Positions 6,880 to 15,211 of a stretch of 24,521 nt of DNA are shown one piece after another. The translations under genes and the position numbers were made by a program. The stretch lies in the NCBI GenBank assembly GCA_046757725.1, contig JBHHYU010000037.1, positions 1 through 24,521 on the forward strand, in the 5' to 3' direction. Below the pieces are notes generated by a model. That model made no database searches. It saw only the letters and a list, made by a program, of their open reading frames with translations, and was not told the origin of the DNA. This stretch comes from JBHHYU01 sp046757725 (GTDB taxonomy: Bacteria > Desulfobacterota > Binatia > UBA9968). How positions within the stretch are numbered: position 1 is the stretch's first letter; each line of letters opens with the position of its first letter.

Positions 6880-7959
6880 ATGGAGAACAGGCCCCAATTT
6901 TCTGCCTCTTTAGAAACGGTGCTGGCCAAAATAGAAAGGAAGGAACGAAGTTTCTGGGGCAGGATGCAAAGCTGGAACCATCGTTGGCTCGCTCGCCTGG
7001 AAGCCCATCCCCTTATTCTAAATTACGGCGGCCTTTTCAGGAAGCGGCGCGACGCTGTGAGTGTACGCCCTGGCCCTACGATTGATTTAGATTCGGTTTT
7101 CTTGCTTTCTTTACTCTTCCATCTCATCCTTCTTTTTCTCTTAATGCGGTTGAGTGTCGCCACTCCACGACTAAAGAAACCAGAGCCTATTCTCATCCGC
7201 ATGTTTGATCTCGGGAAGCCATCCCAAGCAGAAAAGGGGAAACCCACTAAAAAGCGAAATAAAATTGCTAAGCCTAAACGGCGCCCCTCTCCATCGTCTA
7301 GGAAGGCGAAACCCAAGAAAATCGCCAAGATTAAACGGCGCCCCTCTCCGTCTCTCACAAAAACGAAGCCAAAATCCGTCCCCCCGGCACCGAAGCCCAA
7401 GCCTTTGCTTCCGGCGCCCAAAGTCTTAGCAGAGACGCCCAGTGAAAAAGTGACCGGCCTCGCTGGGGAGCCGGTTGAACAATTGGTTCAGCTTCCAACG
7501 CACCCGTCGGAGGGTAGTCAAGTATCTGTGGCGACTCAAGTAGCTCCCCTGCTGGCGGAGATACCGGCGCAAGGAACTTCTTTACCCAAAACGTTGCGTC
7601 GGGGAGAGAGCGCCCCACGGGTAGCCCTGGGAGGGTCTAAGGGCCTGGAGGCCGTATCCAGCCCGGACTTTGCCCCATATTTCAAAATGATTGAGAGGAG
7701 AGTGAGATCGGTCTGGAAGTACCCAAAAGGCATCTCCGGAAGTCATCAGGTCTACCTTCGTTTTGCCCTTGACAGGGCGGGGAAACTGCTTCGGGTTGAG
7801 GTTTTGGACTCCAGAAATGCAAGGCTGAGTAGGACTGCCGTTGAAGCCATGAAACGTGCTTCCCCCTTTCCCCCCATCCCGGCGAGCCTTCAATCCCTCG
7901 CCGGCAAAGATCTAGGTTTTAAATTCACGATTGATATAGGGGTTAGAAGAACACGATGA
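6880..7959 (+). CDS. TonB-like energy transducer with long cytoplasmic N-terminus
   Basis: This 359-residue protein has a basic cytoplasmic N-terminus of about 70 residues and one membrane segment at about 72-90. A long Lys/Pro/Arg-rich periplasm-spanning stretch follows (about 96-180). The C-terminal TonB-type domain at about 265-355 contains IERRVRSVWKYP, YLRFALDRAGKLLRVEVL and TAVEAMKRASPFPPIP motifs. TonB proteins pass inner-membrane proton-motive energy to outer-membrane partners. Here the N-terminal extension is longer than in classical TonB, whose membrane segment is near the start. No ExbB/ExbD genes are in the window. The downstream gene overlaps it by 4 bases (ATGA), so they are translationally coupled. 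The ribosome binding site at the chosen ATG is weak. Confidence 0.8.
   Translation: MENRPQFSASLETVLAKIERKERSFWGRMQSWNHRWLARLEAHPLILNYGGLFRKRRDAVSVRPGPTIDLDSVFLLSLLFHLILLFLLMRLSVATPRLKKPEPILIRMFDLGKPSQAEKGKPTKKRNKIAKPKRRPSPSSRKAKPKKIAKIKRRPSPSLTKTKPKSVPPAPKPKPLLPAPKVLAETPSEKVTGLAGEPVEQLVQLPTHPSEGSQVSVATQVAPLLAEIPAQGTSLPKTLRRGESAPRVALGGSKGLEAVSSPDFAPYFKMIERRVRSVWKYPKGISGSHQVYLRFALDRAGKLLRVEVLDSRNARLSRTAVEAMKRASPFPPIPASLQSLAGKDLGFKFTIDIGVRRTR
7275..7349 (+). repeat. 18-base direct repeat in the TonB linker
   Basis: TAAACGGCGCCCCTCTCC occurs at 7275-7292 and again at 7332-7349, a period of 57 bases (19 codons). It encodes a duplicated KIAKxKRRPSPS segment of the basic, proline-rich linker, a recent internal duplication. 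Confidence 0.8.
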
Positions 7960-9173
7960 AGCCAGAGACTATAAGAAAATGGTCGTGCCTAACTCTCCTG
8001 GGAGGAACGCTATGGTATGGGCTAGCCAACGGCCAACAGCCGGTAGCGCGTTTCTATTATGACGAGAGCGGAAATATCGCTCACCAGGAAAGGGATACCA
8101 ACGGCGATGGGAAAATGGACCGGTGGATCTATTACGACAAACAGGGTAGAAGCAAACGCGTCGAACAGGATGAAAACTTCGACGGGAAGCCGGACATGAC
8201 TCTTTTTTATGGGGGGGGAAAATTAGCGAGGCAAGAGGTTTCTACAAGGCGGAATGGCCAGGTAGATGTTTGGTATTATTATAATGGAAAGGGCGAAATT
8301 GAACGCAAGCAACAGGATACCAACGGTGATGGTAAACCTGACGTCTTGGTGAGCTATAAGGATAATAAACCCGTTCGTAGCGAGGAACACAGAGATAACA
8401 ACGGTCCGCCCAAGCGGGTGGTTTTTTTTAATGAAGGGGAGATAAGCCGAATCGAAGAGGACACCAGCAGCGATGAGAGAATAGACACCTGGTCCTATTT
8501 TGAACGTAAAGAGCTCGTCAAAAAAGAGATAGACAAAAACCATGATGGGAAAGCAAACATCGTGGGCTATTATCACGGCGGCTATCTGGAGCGACAGGAA
8601 GAGGATCTCAGCAAAGACGGAAAACCGGATCGGATCCTTACCTTCTCCCAAGGGGAACTGGTGCGAAGGAAAGAAAGTTCCCGGAGAAACGGACAGTTTG
8701 ATCTCCTCGATCTTTTTACGAAGGGAACCTTAGCAAGGCGCTTCAGGGATGGTAAAGGTAAGGGAAAGTTTGATACACTGTATTTGTTTAGGGACAATAA
8801 AGTTGTTCAACAAGAGACGGATACCGATGGCGATGGATATTTTGACTTGCGGGTGTTCTATGAGAAGGGAGAAAAAGTGCGGCAGGAGGCTGACACCAAT
8901 CGCGATCGGCAAGTAGATGTGTGGGTGGTTTATCAACTTGGCCGGCGCGTCCAGCAAGAAGAAGATCTGAATTTCAACGGGAAGATTGACGCACGCTACA
9001 TCTTCAGAAAAGGCAAAGTTGCGGAAACAAAGCAGGTAGCGGAAGTGAAGCCTAACAAACCGGCCCTACCCTTTACCTCAGTCCAAGAAGAACTCGGGAG
9101 TCGGAACGGTATGATTGAGACCCGTAGGGAGATAGCTGCTACCCAGGCAACCTTAAGGGCCGCAGAGAGATAA
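7956..9173 (+). CDS. Secreted tandem-repeat protein (DxNxDGxxD / aromatic-strand repeats)
   Basis: The protein is 405 residues with a signal peptide in about the first 26 (LANG-QQ). Residues about 31-345 consist of roughly 13 repeats of 24-26 residues. Each has an aromatic strand (WxYY, FYY or similar), a short turn, a strand ending RxE, and a loop such as DTNGDGKPD. The loops resemble calcium-binding DxDxDG loops (EF-hand or dockerin type). Several copies are degenerate, for example RDNNGPPKR and GKGKGKFD, so not all would bind metal. The last 50 residues differ and may be helical. The fold is inferred to be an extended beta solenoid or roll outside the cytoplasm. It is coupled to the TonB-like gene (ATGA overlap) and precedes a lipoprotein with the same repeats. 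Function unknown. Confidence 0.82.
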   Translation: MKPETIRKWSCLTLLGGTLWYGLANGQQPVARFYYDESGNIAHQERDTNGDGKMDRWIYYDKQGRSKRVEQDENFDGKPDMTLFYGGGKLARQEVSTRRNGQVDVWYYYNGKGEIERKQQDTNGDGKPDVLVSYKDNKPVRSEEHRDNNGPPKRVVFFNEGEISRIEEDTSSDERIDTWSYFERKELVKKEIDKNHDGKANIVGYYHGGYLERQEEDLSKDGKPDRILTFSQGELVRRKESSRRNGQFDLLDLFTKGTLARRFRDGKGKGKFDTLYLFRDNKVVQQETDTDGDGYFDLRVFYEKGEKVRQEADTNRDRQVDVWVVYQLGRRVQQEEDLNFNGKIDARYIFRKGKVAETKQVAEVKPNKPALPFTSVQEELGSRNGMIETRREIAATQATLRAAER

Positions 9174-9176
9174 ATA

Positions 9177-10337
9177 ATGGCTAGAGGTAAGCTGGTTTGG
9201 GTATTGGTCTGTTGTTACCTCGCAGCAGGTTGTGATCCTGTTCCCGTACAGTATCCTCCGGGTTCGGTTCCCCAATCGTCTGCTAACCCAGGTACAGGAA
9301 CACTGCCTCAACCTCGGAGCACCCCTGCCGGCGGCACCCAATCACCCCCTCCGGTGAGTGGTGGCCAGCGCGGGCAATACGTTTGGGACAAAGTCATGCA
9401 GGGGATGGCCATGGGAAGCTCCGTCGCCGGACCTTACGGAGCTGGGGTAGGTCTAATTTTTGGTGGGCTGTTCGGACTTTTCACTGCCGATGCTCATTAT
9501 GCCGAACTCAACGCCCAGATACAGTCGGAACAGCAAAAAGATAAGACCTTGGAAGCCCAAATTGAAAAGGAGATGGAACACCAAAGGAAACTGGAAGCTC
9601 AACTCGAAACACCGGTAAAGCCGGCAGACGCTAAACCCAAAGAGAAGCTCCAGACAACTCAGGTGGCTCAAGGGGCGGTTAAGGAGAGCAAGAGCGCGCC
9701 AACGGTCTCAACGAGCTCACATCCTGGACCGATTGCGTCTCTTAGCAAAAGAGAGACATCTTCCTCCCAACCAAGACATCGTTTCAAAAATGTCGACGCT
9801 AGAGACATTAACCAAGATGGGACGCTGGACCTTTTTATTTACTATAACCCCCGTAAGCCGGGAGAGATTATCCGTCAGGAAGAAGACACGAATGGGGATG
9901 GGAAGGTCGACACCTGGAGCAGCTTCAATGAAGGAAAGCTTGCGCGGCGCGAGGTAGATACCCAGGGGAATGGTACGCCGGATACTGTCTACTATTACAA
10001 AGACGACCAGATCGCCAGGGAAGAGCGAGACGACAATGGGGATGGGCAACCGGCGTATCGAGCTCTATATCAGAATGGCCACCTCGCCAAGGTGGAAAAA
10101 GACATCGATCGGGATGGAAAAATAGACCTCTGGACAACCTATGACACGAGTCAGACGGACAAAGTCGTTTTGAAGGAAGAGCGAGACCTCAACAGTGACG
10201 GGGCAGTGGATCTTTGGTCTTATTACAAAGAGGGGCGCCTCGTGCGGCGGGATGTGAGCGCGGTTGGATTGGAACATCTATCGAAGAAAGAAAAGTCCCT
10301 GCCTGAGGTGCCCACCGAGACGGCTCCCAAAAGCTAA
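9177..10337 (+). CDS. Lipoprotein with glycine zipper, coiled coil and the same calcium-loop repeats
   Basis: This 386-residue protein has a lipobox LAAGC with lipidated Cys19. The next residue is Asp, which in Enterobacteria retains lipoproteins in the inner membrane. A Pro/Gly-rich linker follows, then a glycine-zipper membrane-type stretch at about 76-100 (GMAMGSSVAGPYGAGVGLIF region). A charged coiled coil spans about 106-145. The C-terminal half (about 203-365) holds six repeats of the type seen in the preceding gene, for example EEDTNGDGKVDTWSSF and EKDIDRDGKIDLWTTY. The shared repeats, same strand and 3-base gap make it the partner of the previous two genes, probably in one envelope assembly. 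No known function. Confidence 0.82.
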   Translation: MARGKLVWVLVCCYLAAGCDPVPVQYPPGSVPQSSANPGTGTLPQPRSTPAGGTQSPPPVSGGQRGQYVWDKVMQGMAMGSSVAGPYGAGVGLIFGGLFGLFTADAHYAELNAQIQSEQQKDKTLEAQIEKEMEHQRKLEAQLETPVKPADAKPKEKLQTTQVAQGAVKESKSAPTVSTSSHPGPIASLSKRETSSSQPRHRFKNVDARDINQDGTLDLFIYYNPRKPGEIIRQEEDTNGDGKVDTWSSFNEGKLARREVDTQGNGTPDTVYYYKDDQIAREERDDNGDGQPAYRALYQNGHLAKVEKDIDRDGKIDLWTTYDTSQTDKVVLKEERDLNSDGAVDLWSYYKEGRLVRRDVSAVGLEHLSKKEKSLPEVPTETAPKS

Positions 10338-10345
10338 CGGAAGTT

Positions 10346-11221
10346 TCAGAGCTCCTGTTTCGACCTACTTGCCAAGACCTCCCAAATGACCGCAATCGGG
10401 GTCACAATAAATACAGCGAGAAACGGCGCATTCTGGTTTCTTAGGAGTCGAAGCAATCCCTCGGTAACGGCAACAGCAAAGGCATAAGCGACTCGACCGC
10501 TCCGGGTGGGCGGCGTCGTTCGCGGGTCTGTGATCATAAAAAAAGTAAAGATCTGGTAGACCGGGCCTAAAATGGGCGCTACCTCACTCGCAAACGGAGT
10601 ACCATTCATAACGCTGCGCTGGAGGCCCAGGAGTGTAAACACACCTAGGTAAGTAAAAACGGTGTCTAACCGGCCCAAACGACCAATGACCACGAAACCG
10701 AACAGGAAGAGAACAATCACCACACCTGGTAGGTTAGTAAGCTGCTTGCTCAGGGCTGCCACCGATTCAGGTACAGCAAGCAAGAGTAGGCAAAAGCCGA
10801 AGTTGGAGGGATTAAACAGGTGTCGATTGCGAAATTGGACCGAGTATTTCTGAAGAATACCAAGAAAACTTCCTATAGCGTAAGGCCACCAGGCCGGCGA
10901 CCGTACAAGGATAGCAATACTCACCCCTGTCATATAGGCACTGATAGGATTGGGCCATTTCCCGCGGTACGACCAACTCAGTAAACTCTCGGTGGCAAGG
11001 CTGAAAATCAGAGCCGTAGCAAGCTGTGCCCAACTTTCCAATAGGCCGAGCCAGACGTGGCCCACAACAAGAATTAACGTTTGGAAGCCAGTCGATAGAT
11101 ACCGTGGCTCGTACCACTTAAACCCTTGGTTCCCTAGATCTCTTTGGGTATCCATACCACTTGCGCCGCAGATCAGTGCATTTAGTTTCACGACCCCTCT
11201 TCCAGACGGGACACCGCTCAT
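10346..11221 (-). CDS. UnbU/RnfD-like integral membrane protein
   Basis: This 291-residue protein has about eight hydrophobic segments. The RNRHLFNPSNFGFCLLL segment at about 128-145 and the MITDPRTTPPTRSG segment at about 225-240 are typical of the RnfD/NqrB superfamily and of UnbU proteins, the membrane partners of UnbV in enediyne gene clusters. RnfD proteins carry flavin and take part in ion-coupled electron transfer. The usual flavin-attachment threonine context cannot be judged with certainty here. The ATG overlaps the stop of the UnbV-like gene (ATGA) and has GGAG 6 bases upstream, so the two are made together. It converges with the repeat lipoprotein gene across only 8 bases. Confidence 0.78.
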   Translation of the reverse strand: MSGVPSGRGVVKLNALICGASGMDTQRDLGNQGFKWYEPRYLSTGFQTLILVVGHVWLGLLESWAQLATALIFSLATESLLSWSYRGKWPNPISAYMTGVSIAILVRSPAWWPYAIGSFLGILQKYSVQFRNRHLFNPSNFGFCLLLLAVPESVAALSKQLTNLPGVVIVLFLFGFVVIGRLGRLDTVFTYLGVFTLLGLQRSVMNGTPFASEVAPILGPVYQIFTFFMITDPRTTPPTRSGRVAYAFAVAVTEGLLRLLRNQNAPFLAVFIVTPIAVIWEVLASRSKQEL

Positions 11222-12990
11222 TTCGGCTCCGTAGCCATAATTACCTTGTCTGGTTTCAGACCGCGGAGGACCTGTGTCCTTCCGGACGGCCAGCGGATCT
11301 CGGCACGATGGAGTTCCGGGTCACGACCCAAGCCAAAGTGCAGGACCTTTTCGCTCTGGCTTGCGTACCCTGTACCACCGTTGTTTTCTTGAACCTGCAT
11401 TTGATCGTTCCAGTAGAGAGTCACTCTGGCGCCAATTGCGTTTCGGTTACTTTGAGTCCCTCGCAGCCGGAACCGGATCCACTTCTTGCTAGGTTCGACA
11501 TGATTCAGGTAAACCAGGAGCGGGCCCCTCTGGTTTGCCACAATGACGTCCAAGGTTCCATTGCGATCAAGATCGGCCAGCGCGACGCCACGTCCGTCAA
11601 AGCGGTCTGTGACACCAACTGTCTTGGCCACATCACGGTATCTCCCTCTGCCGTCGTTCAAGAAAACCCGAGAAAGTTGGTATCCCGACCAAGTTTTCTG
11701 CTCCATAGGCGGCCATGTGGCGGCATCTTCCAGGATGAGATCAACGCCAATACTCATGTTAAACAGATCGTACCAATACTCGCTCCCAGGCTTGCCGGAT
11801 ACCATACCGTTTGCACAATAAATATCAAGGTATCCATCGTTGTTAAAATCACCAAACTGGGTTCCCCAACCCCAGCCCCCATCGGCGCTTCCGAGTTCCC
11901 ATGCAACATCGCGAAACTGACCATTTCCGAGGTTTTCCCAAAGCAGGTTGCCTTCTATCAGATATCCCGGCTTAATGATGTTGGTCACGTAGATGCTAAG
12001 TCGGCCGGAATTTTTAAAGTCTCCAAAGGCAACCCCCATTCCCTTTTTGGTATCATCTCCAATACCGTGGTGCTCGACTATCTTCTTGAAATGCGAGCCA
12101 TCCACGTTGAGGAACAATGCATCCGGTCCATAATCGTTAGCCACATAGAGATCCGCATACCCGTTGCCATCGATGTCCGCACTCGCAACCGTAAACGTCC
12201 ACCCTGTGTGACCCAGGCCGTAACGTTGCGAAGCTTCTCTAAAGGTCCCCTGGCAACGTTTGGCGGTCTTAACCTGTTCGTAGAGCTTGTTCCGGCCCCC
12301 GTTCCGTGATCGCTCGAAGTCTTCTTGCATGATGCGAGTGGTCTTTAAGTGCCAGAGATCGTTTTCTGCACGAAAATAGGCGCCCACATAGATATCCAGG
12401 CAGCCGTCACGATTGAAGTCCCACCAGATAGCGCTGCTGGCGTAAATCCAGTCGCCAAGTCCCGCTTTGTTCGTGACCCTTGTCAACGTTCCATTCCGGT
12501 TGTTACGGAAAAGATCGAGCCTGCCCCACTTGTAAAGTAGGAGATCTTCATCTCCGTCATTATCATAGTCTCCCCATGCCGAGCCTGTGGATACACCCGT
12601 GCCCGTCCTGTTCACATCAGCGATTCCTGCGGTTTCAGCAACCTCGTTAAACCCCGTTCCTTGCCGATTCAGGTAAAGGCGGTTTTTGGAACCAATCCGG
12701 CTGTTCGTGACGTAAATATCCGGCCAGCCGTCGCTATTGAAATCTGAGATCGTTGCAGAGGCACCACTCAGGCCCGCCAACCATGGGTTGATGTTATTCA
12801 ATCGAGGATCAAACCGGGCGGTTTCATGGACAAAGTCGATGCCGAGAGAACGAGCCGATTCTTGCAATTGAAAGCCAATCACCTCACCATTCCCCGAGCG
12901 ATCCATCCAGCGGTAGACACGCGGGACGACAAACAGCAGAACGATTGAAGTTAAAAGTAACCCGAGCAGTACGAGGCGTTTCCGTGTCAT
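11218..12990 (-). CDS. UnbV-like FG-GAP/VCBS beta-propeller protein with ASPIC domain
   Basis: The protein is 590 residues with an N-terminal membrane anchor or signal (about residues 5-24). Many FG-GAP/VCBS units follow, each with a calcium-type loop: DFNSDGWPDIYV, DYDNDGDEDLLL, DFNRDGCLDIYV, DIDGNGYADLYV, DFNNDGYLDIYC and DLDRNGTLDVIV. These would form an extracytoplasmic beta-propeller. The C-terminal ~70 residues (KWIRFRLRGTQSNRNAIGAR, then RAEIRWPSGRTQVLRGL) are the ASPIC/UnbV domain. Proteins of this family (including human CRTAC1) are secreted and their activity is not known. It is translationally coupled to the UnbU-like gene. A 106-base gap separates it from the PaaK-like gene upstream on the same strand; no convincing promoter is seen there. 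Confidence 0.88.
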   Translation of the reverse strand: MTRKRLVLLGLLLTSIVLLFVVPRVYRWMDRSGNGEVIGFQLQESARSLGIDFVHETARFDPRLNNINPWLAGLSGASATISDFNSDGWPDIYVTNSRIGSKNRLYLNRQGTGFNEVAETAGIADVNRTGTGVSTGSAWGDYDNDGDEDLLLYKWGRLDLFRNNRNGTLTRVTNKAGLGDWIYASSAIWWDFNRDGCLDIYVGAYFRAENDLWHLKTTRIMQEDFERSRNGGRNKLYEQVKTAKRCQGTFREASQRYGLGHTGWTFTVASADIDGNGYADLYVANDYGPDALFLNVDGSHFKKIVEHHGIGDDTKKGMGVAFGDFKNSGRLSIYVTNIIKPGYLIEGNLLWENLGNGQFRDVAWELGSADGGWGWGTQFGDFNNDGYLDIYCANGMVSGKPGSEYWYDLFNMSIGVDLILEDAATWPPMEQKTWSGYQLSRVFLNDGRGRYRDVAKTVGVTDRFDGRGVALADLDRNGTLDVIVANQRGPLLVYLNHVEPSKKWIRFRLRGTQSNRNAIGARVTLYWNDQMQVQENNGGTGYASQSEKVLHFGLGRDPELHRAEIRWPSGRTQVLRGLKPDKVIMATEPK

Positions 12991-13096
12991 ACGGCTTTAA
13001 TGACTTCTCCAGATGTCAATGCGCATTAACCGGGGTGAGTTTCGAGAATAATGAAAATGGTTTCCCCGAAGTTTACCCCCCCACCATCCTCGGTCA

Positions 13097-14425
13097 TCAT
13101 TGGCGAGTGGCAGTGATTTCTTCCCGCTCATCCACCAATCTCCGGAGTTTTCTCTTTTCTCTTAGAGTATCCCTAGCGTGATAGACAAACACTATATTAT
13201 ACATTCCCTTTGTGTAGTTCCTCCACATGTCGGGAAAGACGTCTTCGATAGCCTTACGAATCTGGTCGGAGATAGAACTCGAAGAAACCCCATTTTCCTT
13301 TAGCTCGAGGCGGAACTCCAGCACTTCCTTAACACCTTCATGGCGCACGGCAACCTGCCAATCGTCTGTTATTTCCTGCACCTCTTTTAAAACCTGATCA
13401 AAAAAGGATGGCTGAATGTTGCCGCCCCCGAAAACGATCATCTCATCAGACCGGCCAACAATTTTTGAAATCCTAGAACCAGGGCGACCACAAGGGCAAG
13501 GTTCCTGAATGAGGCGGGCGATGTCCTTCGTCCGGTACCTTATCAGGGGCATAGTGGAACGGGTGAGAGTGGTAAAAACCACCTCTCCGTAGCCTTCCCG
13601 ATCAGGGTTAATGATCTCTACGAAGAGCTCCAATTGGTTTAAATGGTATCCTTGTTTCTTTTCGCACTCTATTCCCATGAAGGTCCCGGCATCAACACTG
13701 GCATAGGCCATAAGGAAGGAGGTCCCCCAGGTGTTCTCGACCCAGCTCCTCGCCCGCTCCGTCAGCATTTCGCCGCTGCCAACGACCAACCGCAGGGGGT
13801 AGGCCTTCCCTTTTTCCTGAGCCAGCTCCGTCAACTGAACCATCCAGGTGGGTTCTCCGAAAAGGACTGTGAAGTGGTAGTCTCCCATACGCCGATACAC
13901 TTCGATCGGATCAATCTTGCCGACTGTGATACTAAAGCACCCTGTGTAGGGAAGGACCCGCTGTATGAAGCACCCCGGAAACCAAAAGGAGAAATCAAAG
14001 GTATTGAGAATGCGGTCTTCCCAGCTGATTCCTAACGCCGGGAAACGAATGGCGGCTCGACGCGCCGCACGTTCAAACTCATCATACCGAAAAAAGAGCC
14101 TTTTGTTCTTGCCGGAGGTACCGGCAGTTTCGAAGGCAAGCTGAGGGGTCGCACAGAGAAACTCTTCTTGAGGCGTGTTCAAGAGATCATCGGCCGTGGT
14201 AAAGAGATCTCCCAAGTCTCCGGGCGACCGGACCCGATCGATATTAATCCGATGAAGAGAGAACTTGTCCTTATAAAATTTTGCCCGACCGGCCGCCAAG
14301 CGCAACGAATTTCTCAAAGCCTTGTTCCTTTTGTATCTGTACAGTGACGGCGGTAGCGCCTGGATAAGTTTTGCCGCCCGTTCCGGTGGTTGCATTAAGA
14401 TGATCCTGTCAAACAGTCGAAGCAT
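13097..14425 (-). CDS. PaaK-like adenylate-forming (CoA-)ligase
   Basis: This 442-residue protein belongs to the phenylacetate-CoA ligase type of adenylate-forming enzymes, which activate a carboxylic acid with ATP and pass it to CoA or another acceptor. The ATP-binding loop reads ETAGTSGKNKRLFFRYDE at about 99-116, a recognisable variant of the TSGTTG motif. Further on are YRTKDIARL, the family CPCGRPGSR segment, and GRSDEMIVFGGGNIQPS. A KLRRLVDER tail near the C-terminus keeps a lysine like the catalytic one of the family. It therefore looks active. The substrate is unknown; an aromatic acid made by the cluster is the inferred choice. The ATG at 14425 has AGAGGA 8 bases upstream. It is the last gene of the biosynthetic run. 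Confidence 0.82.
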   Translation of the reverse strand: MLRLFDRIILMQPPERAAKLIQALPPSLYRYKRNKALRNSLRLAAGRAKFYKDKFSLHRINIDRVRSPGDLGDLFTTADDLLNTPQEEFLCATPQLAFETAGTSGKNKRLFFRYDEFERAARRAAIRFPALGISWEDRILNTFDFSFWFPGCFIQRVLPYTGCFSITVGKIDPIEVYRRMGDYHFTVLFGEPTWMVQLTELAQEKGKAYPLRLVVGSGEMLTERARSWVENTWGTSFLMAYASVDAGTFMGIECEKKQGYHLNQLELFVEIINPDREGYGEVVFTTLTRSTMPLIRYRTKDIARLIQEPCPCGRPGSRISKIVGRSDEMIVFGGGNIQPSFFDQVLKEVQEITDDWQVAVRHEGVKEVLEFRLELKENGVSSSSISDQIRKAIEDVFPDMWRNYTKGMYNIVFVYHARDTLREKRKLRRLVDEREEITATRQ

Positions 14426-14612
14426 TCTTAAGTTCCTCTAGGGTTTCTTCCATCGGACGGATCCGATGGCCCAAGCCAACGTCCCATGTGTCATGATCAA
14501 AGCGAGCGACACACACCCTGTCGCTCGCTTTTGCCAACAGATCTGAGGCGATTGGCTTGCCGGCGTCATTTGCCTGCGCCGACCAAAATTGCCCTTTGCC
14601 GCTGGTGATCAA
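14409..14612 (-). other. Possible small or degenerate ORF between rpiB and the PaaK-like gene
   Basis: This reading frame of 67 codons begins with TTG, lacks a ribosome binding site and overlaps the next gene by 17 bases. A separate ATG frame just upstream reads 13 codons (MTDKLFGPSLAVA) and stops at about 14612, so the two pieces could be one gene broken by a frameshift. The translation (with DHDTWDVGLGHRIRP near the end) is not recognised. It sits in the only loose gap (255 bases) of an otherwise compact gene run. It may be a remnant, a small real gene or chance. Confidence 0.25.
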
Positions 14613-14680
14613 GCCACGGCCAAACTAGGCCCGAATAGTTTATCCGTCATTTTGCAGTACTTTCAACAGGCTCATGGCTT

Positions 14681-15163
14681 TTACTCTTCTTTAGGCAGAG
14701 GTCCTCTGCCTCGGCCCGCATAGCGGGCCTCCAAGGCCTTTATTTTTTCAACCCGCCGACGGTGGTGCTCCTTGCCGGAAAACCTCGCACCCAAGAAAGC
14801 CCGGACCAGTTCGCGTGCCAGCGCCGGGCCGATAATCTGGGCACCCATCGCCAGTACGTTCATATCATCATGTTCTACACCCTGATGCGCGGAATAGATG
14901 TCGTGACAGATCCCCGCCCGGATCCCAGGTATCTTGTTGGCGGCCACGGAAACCCCTACGCCGCTGCCACAGATTAAGATGCCCCGCTCAGCTTGCCCTC
15001 TCTGAATTGCACGGCTCACCACCTCAGCATAATCGGGAAAATCGACGGGCTCCGCGTTGTGCGAGCCCAGATCCAAAACCGTGTGACCCAAATCTTCCAG
15101 GTAGGACGCGAGGTCCTGTTTCAAGGAAAACCCTGCATGGTCTGAACCGATCGCTATATACAT
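14681..15163 (-). CDS. rpiB: Ribose-5-phosphate isomerase B
   Basis: This 160-residue member of the RpiB/LacA-LacB family interconverts ribose 5-phosphate and ribulose 5-phosphate in the cytoplasm. Visible signatures are the N-terminal GSDHAGF (residues 6-12), the phosphate and base region ILICGSGVGVS with the RpiB-type Cys65, and EHDDMNVLAMG with His98, matching the catalytic Cys and His of E. coli RpiB. The last ~15 residues, basic and glycine-rich, extend beyond the usual length of about 149. The start has GGGAGGTGG upstream. It lies between the exporter genes and the second ligase. With rpe at the other end of the gene run it brackets a pentose-phosphate module. Confidence 0.93.
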   Translation of the reverse strand: MYIAIGSDHAGFSLKQDLASYLEDLGHTVLDLGSHNAEPVDFPDYAEVVSRAIQRGQAERGILICGSGVGVSVAANKIPGIRAGICHDIYSAHQGVEHDDMNVLAMGAQIIGPALARELVRAFLGARFSGKEHHRRRVEKIKALEARYAGRGRGPLPKEE

Positions 15164-15211
15164 AATCCACCTCCCTAGAAAAATGCAATTCCTGCTTTCC
15201 GGGACCGACCC

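Noticed and set aside
8223..8651. Minus-strand hydrophobic frame of 142 codons
   Set aside because: It is antisense to the calcium-loop repeat protein; the hydrophobic look comes from the complement of Asp/Asn/Lys-rich repeat codons.
11161..12309. Long plus-strand reading frame (382 codons)
   Set aside because: It is fully antisense to the UnbV-like and UnbU-like genes, has no recognisable domain, and is explained by the biased codons of the FG-GAP repeats on the other strand.
10346..12990. Evidence for an enediyne gene cluster
   Set aside because: UnbV/UnbU-like genes are widespread outside enediyne producers, and the window has no polyketide synthase or other enediyne core gene.
13014..13019. 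TTGACA on the minus strand upstream of the UnbV-like gene as a -35 box
   Set aside because: No -10-like hexamer occurs at suitable spacing before the ATG at 12990, so a promoter is not supported.
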